This document shows positions 33,907-42,750 of a DNA stretch of 55,307 nucleotides, piece by piece. How positions within the stretch are numbered: position 1 is the first letter of the stretch; the number at the start of each line of letters is the position of its first letter. Position numbers and translations under genes: made by a program. This stretch comes from Nonomuraea aridisoli (GTDB taxonomy: Bacteria > Actinomycetota > Actinomycetes > Streptosporangiales > Streptosporangiaceae), in assembly GCF_003236395.1 (NCBI RefSeq), contig NZ_POUD01000023.1, forward strand, positions 1 through 55,307, written 5' to 3'. The notes under the pieces were generated by a model. It saw only the letters and a program-made list of their open reading frames with translations. It did not search any database and was not told the origin of the DNA.

Positions 33907-35037
33907 ATGGCCAGGGCTGTGGTGATCGGCGGAGGGGTCGGCGGGCTGGCCGCCGGGGTGGCGCTGCGGCGCAAGGGGTGGGAGGTGACCGTGCTGGAGC
34001 GCGCCCCGGCGATCGAGCCGGTCGGGTCGGGCCTGGCGGTCGCGGCCAACGCGCTCAAGGCGCTCGACGTCCTGGGTCTCGGCGACGACATCCGCGCCCT
34101 GGCCACGGCGGACGGCCCCATGGCGCTGCGCCGCTCCGACGGCCGCCCGCTGGTGCAGACCACCGAGGAGCAGGCCGACGCCCAGTACGGCGACTCGGTG
34201 GTGATCCTGCTGCGGGCCGCGCTGCTGGAGGTGCTGGCCGGCGCGCTCGGCGGCGACCGCCTGCGCCTCGGCGTCACCGTGACCGGTGTGGACGCCGAGC
34301 GGGGCGTGGTGCGGACCGACGCGGGCGAGCTCGACGCCGACCTGGTCGTGGCGGCCGACGGCATCCACTCGGCCACCCGGCGGGCGCTCTTCCCCTGCCA
34401 TCCCGGGCCCGTGTACTCGGGCGTGACCGCGTGGCGCGCGCTCATCCCCCGCGGCGGGCTGAGCGTCCCGAGGTCGGAGAGCTGGGGCAGGGGCACGGTC
34501 TTCGGCATCCACCAGCTGGCCGGCGACGTCGTCTACGTGTACGCGACCGACGTGCTGCCCGCCGGGACCGTACTCCGGGACGAGCGGGAGGAGCTGCTGC
34601 GCCGGTTCGGCGACTGGCACGATCCGATCCCGGCGCTGCTGGAGGCGGCCGACCCGGCGCGGATCATCCGCGGCGACATCTACTCCTTCGCCGAGCCGCT
34701 GCCGGCCTACCACCGGGGCCGGGTGGCGCTGGTGGGCGACGCCGCCCACGCCATGGCGCCCAACCTCGGGCAGGGCGCCTGCCAGGCGATCGAGGACGCG
34801 GTCGTGCTGGCGCACCACGCGGGCGGCGACCTGACCGCCTACACCGCGGACCGCCTGGAGCGGACGATGAAGGTCGTCCAGCGGTCGATGACGTTGTGCC
34901 GGTTCTCCAAGCTGCGCAACCCGCTGGCCGTGTGGCTGCGCGACACCGGCATCGCGACGGCCGCCCGGGTCAGGCCAGATCTGATGCTGCGGTCGATGGA
35001 CGAGGTGCTGCGCTGGCGTCCACCGGCGGCAGCGTGA
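33907..35037 (+). CDS. FAD-dependent monooxygenase (PHBH-like)
   Basis: The 376-residue protein has the FAD-binding GxGxxG (VVIGGGVGGLAAGVALRRKG), the DG motif (VVAADGIHSATRRAL), and the GD motif (VALVGDAAHAMAPNLGQGACQAIEDA). This is the para-hydroxybenzoate hydroxylase class, which hydroxylates aromatics and antibiotics such as rifamycins and tetracyclines. AAGGAGG precedes ATG 33907. Its last 68 bases overlap the convergent transporter gene. Confidence 0.87.
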   Translation: MARAVVIGGGVGGLAAGVALRRKGWEVTVLERAPAIEPVGSGLAVAANALKALDVLGLGDDIRALATADGPMALRRSDGRPLVQTTEEQADAQYGDSVVILLRAALLEVLAGALGGDRLRLGVTVTGVDAERGVVRTDAGELDADLVVAADGIHSATRRALFPCHPGPVYSGVTAWRALIPRGGLSVPRSESWGRGTVFGIHQLAGDVVYVYATDVLPAGTVLRDEREELLRRFGDWHDPIPALLEAADPARIIRGDIYSFAEPLPAYHRGRVALVGDAAHAMAPNLGQGACQAIEDAVVLAHHAGGDLTAYTADRLERTMKVVQRSMTLCRFSKLRNPLAVWLRDTGIATAARVRPDLMLRSMDEVLRWRPPAAA

Positions 35038-35899
35038 CCGTGCGCTCCAGCGGCGGCGCGACCGGCCGGGCGTCGGGGGCGCCGTGGTCGGGGGCGAGGC
35101 GGCCCAGGGTGATCGTGCCGGCCACGGTCAGGGCGGCGGCCATCAGGGCGGGCACGGCGGTGGACGGGCTGGTGGGCAGCGGCTCGCCGAGCAGGATCGC
35201 CCCGGCGAGCACGGAGGTGATGGGGTCGATGACCTGGACGCCGGCGTAGGCGATGCCGAAGTAGCCCACGGCGTACGAGCGTTGCAGCAGCACCACCGCG
35301 CAGACCAGGAGCACGGGGACGGCGAGGGTGAACCAGTGCAGCAGCCGTCCCCAGTCGCCCTGCATCCCGCCCCCGACCACCCGGACGAACGTGGACACGC
35401 TCGCGGTCATGACGCCCGCCCCCACCGCCAGCAGCATGGCCTTGGCCGAGCCGTGGACGCGGCGCGCGAGCAGCTGCGTGACCAGCGCGATCACGACGAT
35501 CACGGCCACGAACCCGAGCGCCGCGCCGTCGCCCAGGTGGGGCGGGACGTTGTGCGAGGGCACCAGCAGCATGAGCCAGAGCAGGCCCACGGCCACGGCG
35601 ACGGACCCGAGGATCTCCGCCCGGTAGGGCTTTCGCCCGTACATGAACGCGGCCAGCGGCACGGCGAACACCAGCGTCGCCACGCTGATCGGCTGGACGA
35701 CCACCAGCGGGGCGAGGCTCAGCGCCACGGCGTGCAGGCAGGCGCCGCTGAAGCTGATGACGCCGCCCACCCACCAGCGCGGGCGCCGGACCAGCCGGAG
35801 CGACGCGCCCTCGGCCACGGCCTCGTACTGCTGCAGTGCCGCGCCGAGCGCGTATCCCAGTGCCCCGACGAGGGCGATCAGCATGCCGGCCCAGGTCAT
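34970..35899 (-). CDS. DMT-family transporter
   Basis: A 309-residue membrane protein with about nine or ten helices. It begins MLIALVGALGYALGAALQQYEAV and has LVVVQPISVATLVFAVPLAA, typical of the actinobacterial DMT (EamA-like) proteins. The C-terminal tail is Pro/Ala-rich and hydrophilic. The substrate is unknown. Its end overlaps the monooxygenase by 68 bases. Confidence 0.8.
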   Translation of the reverse strand: MTWAGMLIALVGALGYALGAALQQYEAVAEGASLRLVRRPRWWVGGVISFSGACLHAVALSLAPLVVVQPISVATLVFAVPLAAFMYGRKPYRAEILGSVAVAVGLLWLMLLVPSHNVPPHLGDGAALGFVAVIVVIALVTQLLARRVHGSAKAMLLAVGAGVMTASVSTFVRVVGGGMQGDWGRLLHWFTLAVPVLLVCAVVLLQRSYAVGYFGIAYAGVQVIDPITSVLAGAILLGEPLPTSPSTAVPALMAAALTVAGTITLGRLAPDHGAPDARPVAPPLERTVTLPPVDASAAPRPSTAASDLA

Positions 35900-35939
35900 C
35901 GCGGCCCGCGCAGGTGCAGGGATCCTTCCAGGAGCATTG

Positions 35940-35954
35940 CCTCAGCTTATGAGG
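35940..35954. promoter_or_regulatory. Palindrome CCTCA-GCTTA-TGAGG
   Basis: A perfect 5-bp inverted repeat lies 41 bases before the DMT transporter ATG in an AT-rich promoter region. A possible operator; no regulator can be named. Confidence 0.35.
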
Positions 35955-36061
35955 TCAATGAGCTTCCAGAATCATTCTTTAGATTGATAAATCGGGCTAA
36001 GTCGGTCACGACCTGCACGGACACGTGGCACATCTTTGGCGTCCGGCAGAGGCCGGCGCGG

Positions 36062-36436
36062 CTACGACGTCTCCGGGCAGACACAGAAGACGTGGCCCTG
36101 CGGATCGCGCAGCACGACCCACCGCGTGCCCTCCTCGGTGACCCCCGGCTGGAACTCCGGCCTGGTGGCCCCGAGCGCCAGATAGTCGGCCACCGCCCGC
36201 TCCACGTCGGGCACCCGGAAGTCGAGATGGAACTGCTTGGCGGGGCTCGGCCACTCGACCGGCTCGCGACCGGCGATGCGGCCGAAGTAGATGCTGGTGG
36301 TGCCGTCGGTGATGGCGGCGTACTCGTCCTCGGCGTACGTGATCTCCATGCCGGTCACTTCGTGGTAGAAGGCGGCCAGGCCCTTGGGGTCGGCGCAGTC
36401 GATGGTGAAGGCCAGCAGGCGTGCTTTCGTCGTCAT
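36062..36436 (-). CDS. VOC family protein
   Basis: A 124-residue VOC protein from ATG 36436, preceded by GGGAG. ARLLAFTIDCADPKGLAAFYHEVTGMEI opens the first module and RWVVLRDPQGHVFCVCPE closes the second. The His ligand of the first strand is replaced by Thr/Asp, as in the antibiotic-binding or regulatory VOC members. Function unknown. Confidence 0.8.
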   Translation of the reverse strand: MTTKARLLAFTIDCADPKGLAAFYHEVTGMEITYAEDEYAAITDGTTSIYFGRIAGREPVEWPSPAKQFHLDFRVPDVERAVADYLALGATRPEFQPGVTEEGTRWVVLRDPQGHVFCVCPETS

Positions 36437-36485
36437 GCCGCCCACACTCCCAGCCTTACCTGACATCTACTGTCACGTACGCGGA

Positions 36486-36514
36486 AGGGCCGCGCCCGAT
36501 GCGGGCGCGGCCCT
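36486..36514. terminator. Terminator hairpin
   Basis: AGGGCCGCGCCC and GGGCGCGGCCCT form a perfect 12-bp stem with a five-base loop, 16 bases past the PRC-barrel stop. It ends that minus-strand transcript. Confidence 0.8.
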
Positions 36515-36529
36515 CCTCACCGGACGGGA

Positions 36530-36874
36530 TCACCCGGGAAGGCGGCCGTAGTAGTCGCCGACCCGCGTGCGGTACTCGGGCTCCTTGAAGCGCGCCGTGT
36601 CGAACTCCGGCGCCTCCTTGATCTCGGCCTTCGTACGCGACACGAACACGTTGCGTTCCTGCGGATCGATGCTCGTGATCAGCCGGGCCGGAAGCAGGAC
36701 CTTCTTGCCGAAGATCCACGGACCGGTGTCGACGATCACGTAGCTCTCGCCGACCTCGTACGTCGCCTCATCGACGGATCCGATCTTCCCGTCGGTGGCC
36801 TGGACGTGGTAGCCGACCAGGTCCAGTGCCTGCCCGCGGTCATAGACGTCAGGACGGTAATCCCAGAGCTCCAT
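36530..36874 (-). CDS. PRC-barrel domain protein
   Basis: The 114-residue protein starts at ATG 36874 behind GAGGAAGAG. LDLVGYHVQATDGKIGSVDEATYEVGESYVIVDTGPWIFGKKVLLPARLITSID is the PRC-barrel beta domain. Actinobacterial stress-induced proteins of this type bind unknown partners and are common near other general stress genes. A GTTT-N14-GGGTAG promoter lies upstream at 36919-36942. Confidence 0.82.
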   Translation of the reverse strand: MELWDYRPDVYDRGQALDLVGYHVQATDGKIGSVDEATYEVGESYVIVDTGPWIFGKKVLLPARLITSIDPQERNVFVSRTKAEIKEAPEFDTARFKEPEYRTRVGDYYGRLPG

Positions 36875-36918
36875 AGGGCTCTTCCTCTCTGTTCCGTCTT
36901 GCTCGGGCAAAGACTCCG

Positions 36919-36942
36919 CTACCCTGGTCAATCGTTGTAAAC
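36919..36942 (-). promoter_or_regulatory. SigB-like promoter GTTT-N14-GGGTAG
   Basis: The minus strand reads GTTT, 14 bases, GGGTAG, matching the streptomycete general-stress consensus. It precedes the PRC-barrel gene by 44 bases. Confidence 0.65.
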
Positions 36943-36999
36943 CGGGCACCCTGATCACAGTCATCTTGATGCAGTCCGCATGGCGGACCCGGAAAGAGC

Positions 37000-38076
37000 A
37001 TGCGAAACCGGACTGAGCGTCTCTACGAAATCGACGGGCTGCGCCTGCTCGCGGCACTCGCCGTCGTCCTCTTCCACTACCTGTTCTCGGGATGGGCGGG
37101 TGGCAAGACCACCGTGGCCTTCCCCGCAGAGAGCGCCTGGGCCAAGTACGGCTACCTCGGCGTCGACCTGTTCTTCCTGATCAGTGGCTTCGTGGTGCTC
37201 ATGAGCGCGTGGGGCAGAACCCCGCGGCAGTTCGTGGTCTCGCGGGTCGTGCGGCTCTACCCCGCCTACTGGCTGGGCATCGCGGTCACCTCGATCGTCA
37301 CCGTGGCGCTCGGGCACGGCCTGTTCCAGGTGTCGTTACCCCAGGTGCTGGCGAACCTGACGATGTTCCAGGCGCTGCCGAACATCGAGAACGTGGACGT
37401 CGTCTACTGGACGCTCTGGGCCGAGATGCGCTTCTACGTGATCGTCTTCGCGCTCGTCCTGATCGGGATGACACGGGGCCGGATCATGGCGGCGCTGTGG
37501 GGCTGGCTCGGGCTGACGTTCCTGGTCGAGGCGGGCGTGCTGCCGCAGATCGCGGACCTGGTGGTGCAGTCGGAGTTCTCGCACTACTTCATCGCGGGCA
37601 TGGCGCTGTTCATGCTCTACCGGTTCGGACTGAACGTGCAGATCGCCCTGATCGTGCCGATCTGCCTGGGCAACGCGGTCTACCGGGCCATCGGGTACGC
37701 CGAGGCGGTCGGCGAGCGTTACTCCGTGACGTACTCGCCCGTCGTGATCACCGCCGTGGTCGTGCTCATCTTCCTCGTCATGACCTTCATCGCGCTGCGG
37801 GTGACGCGCGTGCTGGCCAGGCCGTGGCTGGTGACGGCGGGCGCGCTGACGTACCCGCTGTATCTCCTGCACGCGCACATCGGGTTCATCCTGTTCGCCC
37901 GGCTGGGCGAGACGGTCCCCAAGTACGTGCTGCTGGTCGCGATGATCGCGGTCATGCTCGGCGCGGCGTACCTGGTGCACCGGTTCGTGGAGCGGCCGCT
38001 CGCGCCCCGGCTCAAGCGCCTGCTGTCCGGACGTCAGCCCGCGAACCACCGGAAGGTCGCCGCTCCGGTCGGCTGA
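37000..38076 (+). CDS. Acyltransferase 3 family membrane protein
   Basis: A 358-residue membrane protein with about ten helices. LYEIDGLRLLAALAVVLFHY contains the active-site His of the Acyl_transf_3 fold, and FFLISGFVVLMSAWGRTPRQFVVSRVVRLYPAYWL is the second family signature. The product O-acylates a sugar in a wall polymer or secondary metabolite; which one is not visible. ATG 37000. Confidence 0.85.
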   Translation: MRNRTERLYEIDGLRLLAALAVVLFHYLFSGWAGGKTTVAFPAESAWAKYGYLGVDLFFLISGFVVLMSAWGRTPRQFVVSRVVRLYPAYWLGIAVTSIVTVALGHGLFQVSLPQVLANLTMFQALPNIENVDVVYWTLWAEMRFYVIVFALVLIGMTRGRIMAALWGWLGLTFLVEAGVLPQIADLVVQSEFSHYFIAGMALFMLYRFGLNVQIALIVPICLGNAVYRAIGYAEAVGERYSVTYSPVVITAVVVLIFLVMTFIALRVTRVLARPWLVTAGALTYPLYLLHAHIGFILFARLGETVPKYVLLVAMIAVMLGAAYLVHRFVERPLAPRLKRLLSGRQPANHRKVAAPVG

Positions 38077-38109
38077 GAAATCCCGAGGCGGCCGCCGGCG
38101 CGCGGCCGC

Positions 38110-38125
38110 TAGGGTGTGGGACATG
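38110..38125 (+). promoter_or_regulatory. Leaderless promoter TAGGGT before a leader peptide
   Basis: The -10 hexamer TAGGGT (38110-38115) ends seven bases before the ATG at 38123, the usual spacing for a transcript that begins at the start codon. No clear -35 is visible. Confidence 0.5.
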
Positions 38126-38164
38126 CCGCGCCGGTTGATCTGCTCCCCGCCGCCCGCCCTCTAG
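38123..38164 (+). CDS. 13-codon leader peptide, possible attenuator
   Basis: ATG 38123 opens MPRRLICSPPPAL, ending in TAG at 38162-38164. The stop lies inside the 38149-38172 hairpin, so a ribosome at the end would break the stem. This is the geometry of ribosome-mediated attenuation of the downstream EamA transporter. Pro-Pro-Pro near the end could slow the ribosome. Confidence 0.45.
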   Translation: MPRRLICSPPPAL

Positions 38165-38172
38165 CGGGCGGC
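38149..38172 (+). terminator. GC-rich hairpin overlapping the leader peptide
   Basis: GCCGCCCGC and GCGGGCGGC pair perfectly over a six-base loop and are followed by CTTTCCT. It could end the acyltransferase transcript, or act as attenuator for the EamA gene. Confidence 0.6.
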
Positions 38173-38264
38173 CTTTCCTGAAATTTCCGGGTCTGACAGA
38201 TCCGGGGGTGGTTGCTGCCCGCATACGGGCCCATTCCGACCACTCCTTCCGGAGAACCCCTGTC

Positions 38265-39128
38265 ATGACCCATGTCTCCGCCCGGCGGGGCGCCGTCTAC
38301 ATGTCCGTGTCCGCCGCCGCCTGGGGCACCGGCGGCGCCGCCGGCTCGCTGCTGTTCGAGACCGCGGGCCTCGGCCCGATCGCCGTCTCCCTGTGGCGTT
38401 ACCTCCTCGCCGCCGCGTTCCTGCTCGTCTGCGTCCCGCTCCCCCGCCGGTTCGGCGCCCGTACGCTGCTGGTCGGGCTCGGGATGGCCGTCTACCAGAC
38501 GGCCTACTTCGCGGCCATCGCCCACTCCGGGGTGGCGCTGGCCACCGTGGTGACGATGGGCGCCACCCCCGTCCTCACCGCGCTCGGCAGCCGGTTCCTG
38601 CTGCGTGAGCGGCTCGGCGGGGTGGCGCTCGGCGCGCTGGCCGTCGCCCTGGCGGGGCTGCTCCTGCTCACCGGCGAGCAGGCCCTGCAGTCCCGTACGA
38701 CCTCGCTCGCCGGCCTGGGGTACGCGCTGGCCTCGGCCGCCGGGTACGCCGGGGTGACGTTGTACTCGCGCCGCCGCAAGGACGACGACCCGGGCGCGGC
38801 GGCGGTCGGCGGGTTCGTCGTCGGGGCGGCCTGCCTGGCGCCGTTCGCGCTCGCCGAAGGGGCGCTGCCCGAGGTCAGCTGGGAGTCGCTGGCGCTGCTG
38901 GCGTATCTGGGCGCGGTGCCGACCGCGCTGGCGTACGCGCTGTTCTTCCGCGCGCTGACCGCCCTGCGGGCCACCACGGCGTCGGTGATCTCACTCGGGG
39001 AGGCGGTGGGCGCGGCGTTGCTCGGCGTCGCGCTGTTCGGTGAGCGGCTCACGCCGGTGGCCTGGGGCGGCTGCGTGCTGCTGCTGGCCGCCGTGGCGGT
39101 GCTCGCGACCCGCTCCGACGCGGGATGA
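38265..39128 (+). CDS. EamA/DMT-family transporter
   Basis: The 287-residue protein has ten hydrophobic helices in two EamA repeats. GLGMAVYQTAYFAAIAHSGVALATVVTMGATPVLTALGSRFLL closes the first and SVISLGEAVGAALLGVALFGERLTPVAWGG the second. GGAG precedes ATG 38265. Members export amino acids or small metabolites. The upstream leader peptide and hairpin suggest that expression responds to a translation signal. Confidence 0.84.
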   Translation: MTHVSARRGAVYMSVSAAAWGTGGAAGSLLFETAGLGPIAVSLWRYLLAAAFLLVCVPLPRRFGARTLLVGLGMAVYQTAYFAAIAHSGVALATVVTMGATPVLTALGSRFLLRERLGGVALGALAVALAGLLLLTGEQALQSRTTSLAGLGYALASAAGYAGVTLYSRRRKDDDPGAAAVGGFVVGAACLAPFALAEGALPEVSWESLALLAYLGAVPTALAYALFFRALTALRATTASVISLGEAVGAALLGVALFGERLTPVAWGGCVLLLAAVAVLATRSDAG

Positions 39129-39278
39129 TGTGACGGCGCGGACGGCGGGCCGGGCGACGGGATGAGTTAAGGTCCCGTACGGCGGCGCCCGCCGTATCGT
39201 CGCTTCGTTCCCCTGACGCGGGGCCTCGCCGAGGCACCAGGTGGGAACGGTGGCAGCGAAAGGTGCGTTGGAGGGACT

Positions 39279-41480
39279 GTGGCCTCAATCAAGGGAATAG
39301 TGCGGAACCTCCTGGACCGGCCGGGAGGCGTCCCCCTGGCGCCGTACCAGAAGATCGTCAAGGCGGCGGGCGGCCAGGCCGAGCGGGTGCGCGCGCTCGA
39401 CAAGCTCCCGGCGCCCGACATGACGGACCTGGCGGAGTTCTGCGCGGTCGTACGCGAGGCCGCCGACCGAACCCTCGGGCTGCGCCCCTACGACGCACAG
39501 CTGCTGGGCACGCTCGCCCTGCTCGACGGCAAGGTCGCCGAGATGGCCACCGGCGAGGGCAAGACCCTCTCCGGAGCCATGGCGGCGGCCGGCTACGCGC
39601 TGCAGGGCAAGCGGGTCCACGTGATCTCGGTCAACGACTACCTGGCCCGGCGCGACGCCGAATGGATGGCCCCCCTCTACGAGGCGCTCGGCGTGAGCGT
39701 GGGCTGGATCGACCAGAACTCCTCGCCCGCGGAGCGCCGCGAGGCGTACGCGAAGAACGTCACGTACGGGCCGGTGAGCGAGATCGGGTTCGACGTGCTG
39801 CGCGACCGGCTGCGCACCGACCCGGAGGAGATCATCGTCCCGGCGCCCGAGGTGGCGCTCGTCGACGAGGCCGACTCGGTGCTCGTCGACGAGGCCCGCG
39901 TGCCGCTGGTGATGGCCGGCTCGACCGACCCGGGCAACGCGGTGCCGGAGATGGCGGCGCTGGTCAGGCAGCTCGTCCGCGGCTACCACTACGAGATCGA
40001 CGAGCAGTCCCGCAACGTCTACCTCACCCCCAAGGGCGCCGACAGCGTCGAGAACATCCTCGGCGTCGAGCTCTACGACGAGCACGAGCCCGGCACCCTG
40101 ATCGAGCTCAACCTCGCCCTGCACGCCCACGCCCTGCTCGCCCGCGACGTCGACTACATCGTGCGCGACGGCAAGGTGCAGCTGATCAACCCCTCGCGCG
40201 GCCGGGTGGCGCTGCTGCAGCGCTGGCCCGACGGCCTGCAGGCGGCGGTGGAGGCCAAGGAGGCGCTGCCGCCGAGCGAGAAGGGCGAGATCCTCGACTC
40301 CATCACCATCCAGGGCCTCATCCGGCGCTACCCGCAGATCTGCGGCATGACGGGCACGGCGGTCGCGGTCAGCGAGCAGCTCGGCGAGTTCTACGGGCTC
40401 AAGGTCGCCGTGATCCCGCCCAACCGGCCGTGCGTGCGGGTCGACGAGCCCGACCGCATCTACCCGACCGTGCCCGACAAGGACGCGGCGCTGGTGGAGG
40501 AGATCCAGGCGGTCCACGAGACGGGCCGGCCGATCCTCATCGGCACGCTCGACGTGGCCGAGTCGGAGAACCTCGCGCAGCTGCTGCAGAGGCGCGGCAT
40601 GGAGCCGGTCGTGCTCAACGCGAAGAACGACGCCGAAGAGGCCGCGATCATCTCCCGGGCGGGCGAGCGCGGCGCCATCACGGTCTCCACCCAGATGGCC
40701 GGTCGCGGCACCGACATCCGCCTCGGCGACGGGGTGGCCGAGCTCGGCGGCCTCTACGTGATCGGCTCCGGCCGCCACCCCAGCAGCCGCCTCGACGACC
40801 AGCTGCGCGGGCGGGCCGGCCGCCAGGGCGACCCCGGCGGCTCGGTGTTCTTCGTCAGCATGGAGGACGCGCTGATCACCCAGTTCGTCCCCGACGAGCG
40901 GCCGCCCGCCGCCGACCCCGACGGCGTCGTACGCCACCGGCGCGGCGCCTACATCGTCGGTCACGCCCAGCGCGTGGCCGAGGGCGTCAACCTGGAGATC
41001 CACCGCAACACATGGCGCTACACCCGGCTGCTGGAGCAGCAGCGCGAGCTCATCCTCGAGTGGCGCGACAAGGTGCTGCGCGGCGACGCCGCCTCCAATG
41101 CGCTGGAGACGGCCGACCCCGAGCGCTGGGCGGCCATGCCGGAGGAGACGCGCGACGAGACGGCCCGTCAGATCGTGCTGCACGCGATCGACCGCTGCTG
41201 GACCGAGCACCTGGCGTTCCTGACCGACCTGCGCGAAGGCATCCACCTGCGGGCGCTGGGCCGGATGAGCCCGGTCGACGAGTTCCAGCGGGAGGCGGTG
41301 GCGGAGTACAAATCGTTGCTGGCCGAGGTGGAGCGGCGCTCGCTGGAGGCGTTCGAGGCGCCGGAGCCCGACCTGCGGCGGCCGGCGGCGACGTGGACCT
41401 ACCTCGTGCAGGACAACCCGTTCGGCACGGAGTGGGACCGCATCCTCAAGCGGGTCTCCTCCGCGACCCGGCGCGGCTGA
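39279..41480 (+). CDS. secA2: Accessory protein translocase ATPase SecA2
   Basis: The 733-residue protein is shorter than the housekeeping SecA (about 900 residues) and lacks the C-terminal zinc tail, as is typical of SecA2. Walker A is TGEGKT (91-96), Walker B is VDEADS (195-200), and STQMAGRGTDIRLG and DDQLRGRAGRQGDPG are the helicase motifs V and VI. It probably exports a small set of proteins with the canonical SecYEG. GTG 39279 is the start. No accessory Sec genes are adjacent, and a lone SecA2 is usual in actinobacteria. Confidence 0.85.
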   Translation: MASIKGIVRNLLDRPGGVPLAPYQKIVKAAGGQAERVRALDKLPAPDMTDLAEFCAVVREAADRTLGLRPYDAQLLGTLALLDGKVAEMATGEGKTLSGAMAAAGYALQGKRVHVISVNDYLARRDAEWMAPLYEALGVSVGWIDQNSSPAERREAYAKNVTYGPVSEIGFDVLRDRLRTDPEEIIVPAPEVALVDEADSVLVDEARVPLVMAGSTDPGNAVPEMAALVRQLVRGYHYEIDEQSRNVYLTPKGADSVENILGVELYDEHEPGTLIELNLALHAHALLARDVDYIVRDGKVQLINPSRGRVALLQRWPDGLQAAVEAKEALPPSEKGEILDSITIQGLIRRYPQICGMTGTAVAVSEQLGEFYGLKVAVIPPNRPCVRVDEPDRIYPTVPDKDAALVEEIQAVHETGRPILIGTLDVAESENLAQLLQRRGMEPVVLNAKNDAEEAAIISRAGERGAITVSTQMAGRGTDIRLGDGVAELGGLYVIGSGRHPSSRLDDQLRGRAGRQGDPGGSVFFVSMEDALITQFVPDERPPAADPDGVVRHRRGAYIVGHAQRVAEGVNLEIHRNTWRYTRLLEQQRELILEWRDKVLRGDAASNALETADPERWAAMPEETRDETARQIVLHAIDRCWTEHLAFLTDLREGIHLRALGRMSPVDEFQREAVAEYKSLLAEVERRSLEAFEAPEPDLRRPAATWTYLVQDNPFGTEWDRILKRVSSATRRG

Positions 41481-41492
41481 CCCGGCCGCCGG

Positions 41493-42089
41493 TCAGGGCC
41501 ACTTGGGGTCGCCCGACGGCACCACGGGCTCGTTGAGCACGCCGAGCCGCTCCAGCAGCGTGATAAACGTGGTCGCGTACGGCGAGTCGGCCGTCACCGC
41601 GGCCACCCGCGGCCAGTCGACCTGCTCGCGCAGCGCGCGCACCTGCGCGAGCAGCGCGCCGTAGTCGCAGGCGTGCTCCGACAGCGGCAGCAGCCACGTG
41701 ATCACCAGGTCGGTGGCCTGCAGCACAGGGACGATCACCGCCGACGCCTTCAGCGGCTCGGCCCGGTCGAGCAGCTCGTCGGTGATCGGCAGGTCGGACA
41801 CCCGGAAGATCAGGTCCACCAGCCGCCCCTCGTCGTACGCCTTGACCAGCCAGTCCTCGGGCGGCTTGGCCGTCTGGAAGCCGAGCGCGCGCAGCGCCTC
41901 CAGCGCGGCCGGCACGTCGTGCTCGGTGACCACGAAGTCCACGTCGTGCAGCGAGGGAGCGGCGCCCCGGGCGTACGCGGCGCAGCCACCGGCCAGCGCG
42001 AACTTCACCCCGGCGTCCTTCAGCCCGGAGCTGGCGCGCTTGAGGGTGTCCAGGATCGCGTCCGTGACAGCGTGCCCATGGCTGCTCAT
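41493..42089 (-). CDS. Nucleotidyltransferase-fold protein
   Basis: The 198-residue protein has KFALAGGCAAYARGAAPSLHDVDFVVTE, which contains the G-G and D-x-D pattern of minimal nucleotidyltransferases. The rest is helical with PITDELLDRAEPLKASAVIVPVLQATDLVITWLL. The family includes aminoglycoside nucleotidyltransferases and MNT antitoxins, but there is no HEPN partner. A SigB-like promoter (GTCT-N15-GGGTAG) lies immediately upstream. Confidence 0.75.
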   Translation of the reverse strand: MSSHGHAVTDAILDTLKRASSGLKDAGVKFALAGGCAAYARGAAPSLHDVDFVVTEHDVPAALEALRALGFQTAKPPEDWLVKAYDEGRLVDLIFRVSDLPITDELLDRAEPLKASAVIVPVLQATDLVITWLLPLSEHACDYGALLAQVRALREQVDWPRVAAVTADSPYATTFITLLERLGVLNEPVVPSGDPKWP

Positions 42090-42098
42090 GTGGACGGG

Positions 42099-42123
42099 CT
42101 ACCCAAACGATGGTCAAGTAGAC
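42099..42123 (-). promoter_or_regulatory. SigB-like promoter GTCT-N15-GGGTAG
   Basis: Its -10 ends nine bases before ATG 42089 of the nucleotidyltransferase gene. Its -35 (42120-42123) abuts the -35 of the divergent promoter. Confidence 0.6.
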
Positions 42124-42148
42124 GTTGGAACCAGGTGCTTCCGGGTAG
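42124..42148 (+). promoter_or_regulatory. SigB-like promoter GTTG-N15-GGGTAG
   Basis: GGGTAG at 42143-42148 lies 11 bases before ATG 42160 of the DUF1360 gene. It is back to back with the 42099-42123 site. Confidence 0.6.
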
Positions 42149-42159
42149 CGCCCCGAGTT

Positions 42160-42648
42160 ATGACCGAAATTCTAGACAAGACGGAACAGGAGTACTCCAA
42201 CGGCCATGATCGGCCGCTGCGGAGCTACACCGGAATCCTCAGCGCCTACGGCGGTACGGTCGCCGTGGCCACCGCGGCGGCGGTGCTCGCGGGCCGGCGG
42301 GCGCCCGATCACGTCGGATTGATGGACCTGCTGCTCATGGCCGCCTGCACGCACAAGGTCTCGCGGCGGATGGCGAAGGACCCCGTCACCAGCCCGCTGC
42401 GCGCCCCGTTCACCCGGTACGAGGGCCAGGGCGGCCCGTCCGAGGTGCAGGAGGAGCCGCGCGGCGCGCTGGGCGAACTGCTGGCCTGCCCGTTCTGCCT
42501 GGCGCAGTGGGTGGCCACCGGGTACGCCGCCGGCCTCGTGCTGGCCCCCCGCGTGACCCGGCTGGTGGGCGCGACGATGACGGCGGTGGCGATCTCCGAC
42601 TGGCTGCAACTGGCCTACGCGAAGATGATGAAGTCGGCCGAGAGCTAG
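42160..42648 (+). CDS. DUF1360 membrane protein
   Basis: The 162-residue protein has LMDLLLMAACTHKVSRRMAKDPVTSPLRAPFTRYEG and LLACPFCLAQWVATGYAAGL, the paired motifs of DUF1360. It has two to three hydrophobic helices. ATG 42160 follows the SigB-like promoter. DUF1360 proteins are linked to spore coat or stress in other bacteria; the function here is unknown. Confidence 0.8.
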   Translation: MTEILDKTEQEYSNGHDRPLRSYTGILSAYGGTVAVATAAAVLAGRRAPDHVGLMDLLLMAACTHKVSRRMAKDPVTSPLRAPFTRYEGQGGPSEVQEEPRGALGELLACPFCLAQWVATGYAAGLVLAPRVTRLVGATMTAVAISDWLQLAYAKMMKSAES

Positions 42649-42750
42649 CCCGCCTATGGCTCGCCGATCGTGCTCGAAGGCCCTCATCCATTCTCGGGCC
42701 CGAACAGGGTCACCCGCCGGCCGCGTGCCCAACCTCTGTGGTCAGTACAG

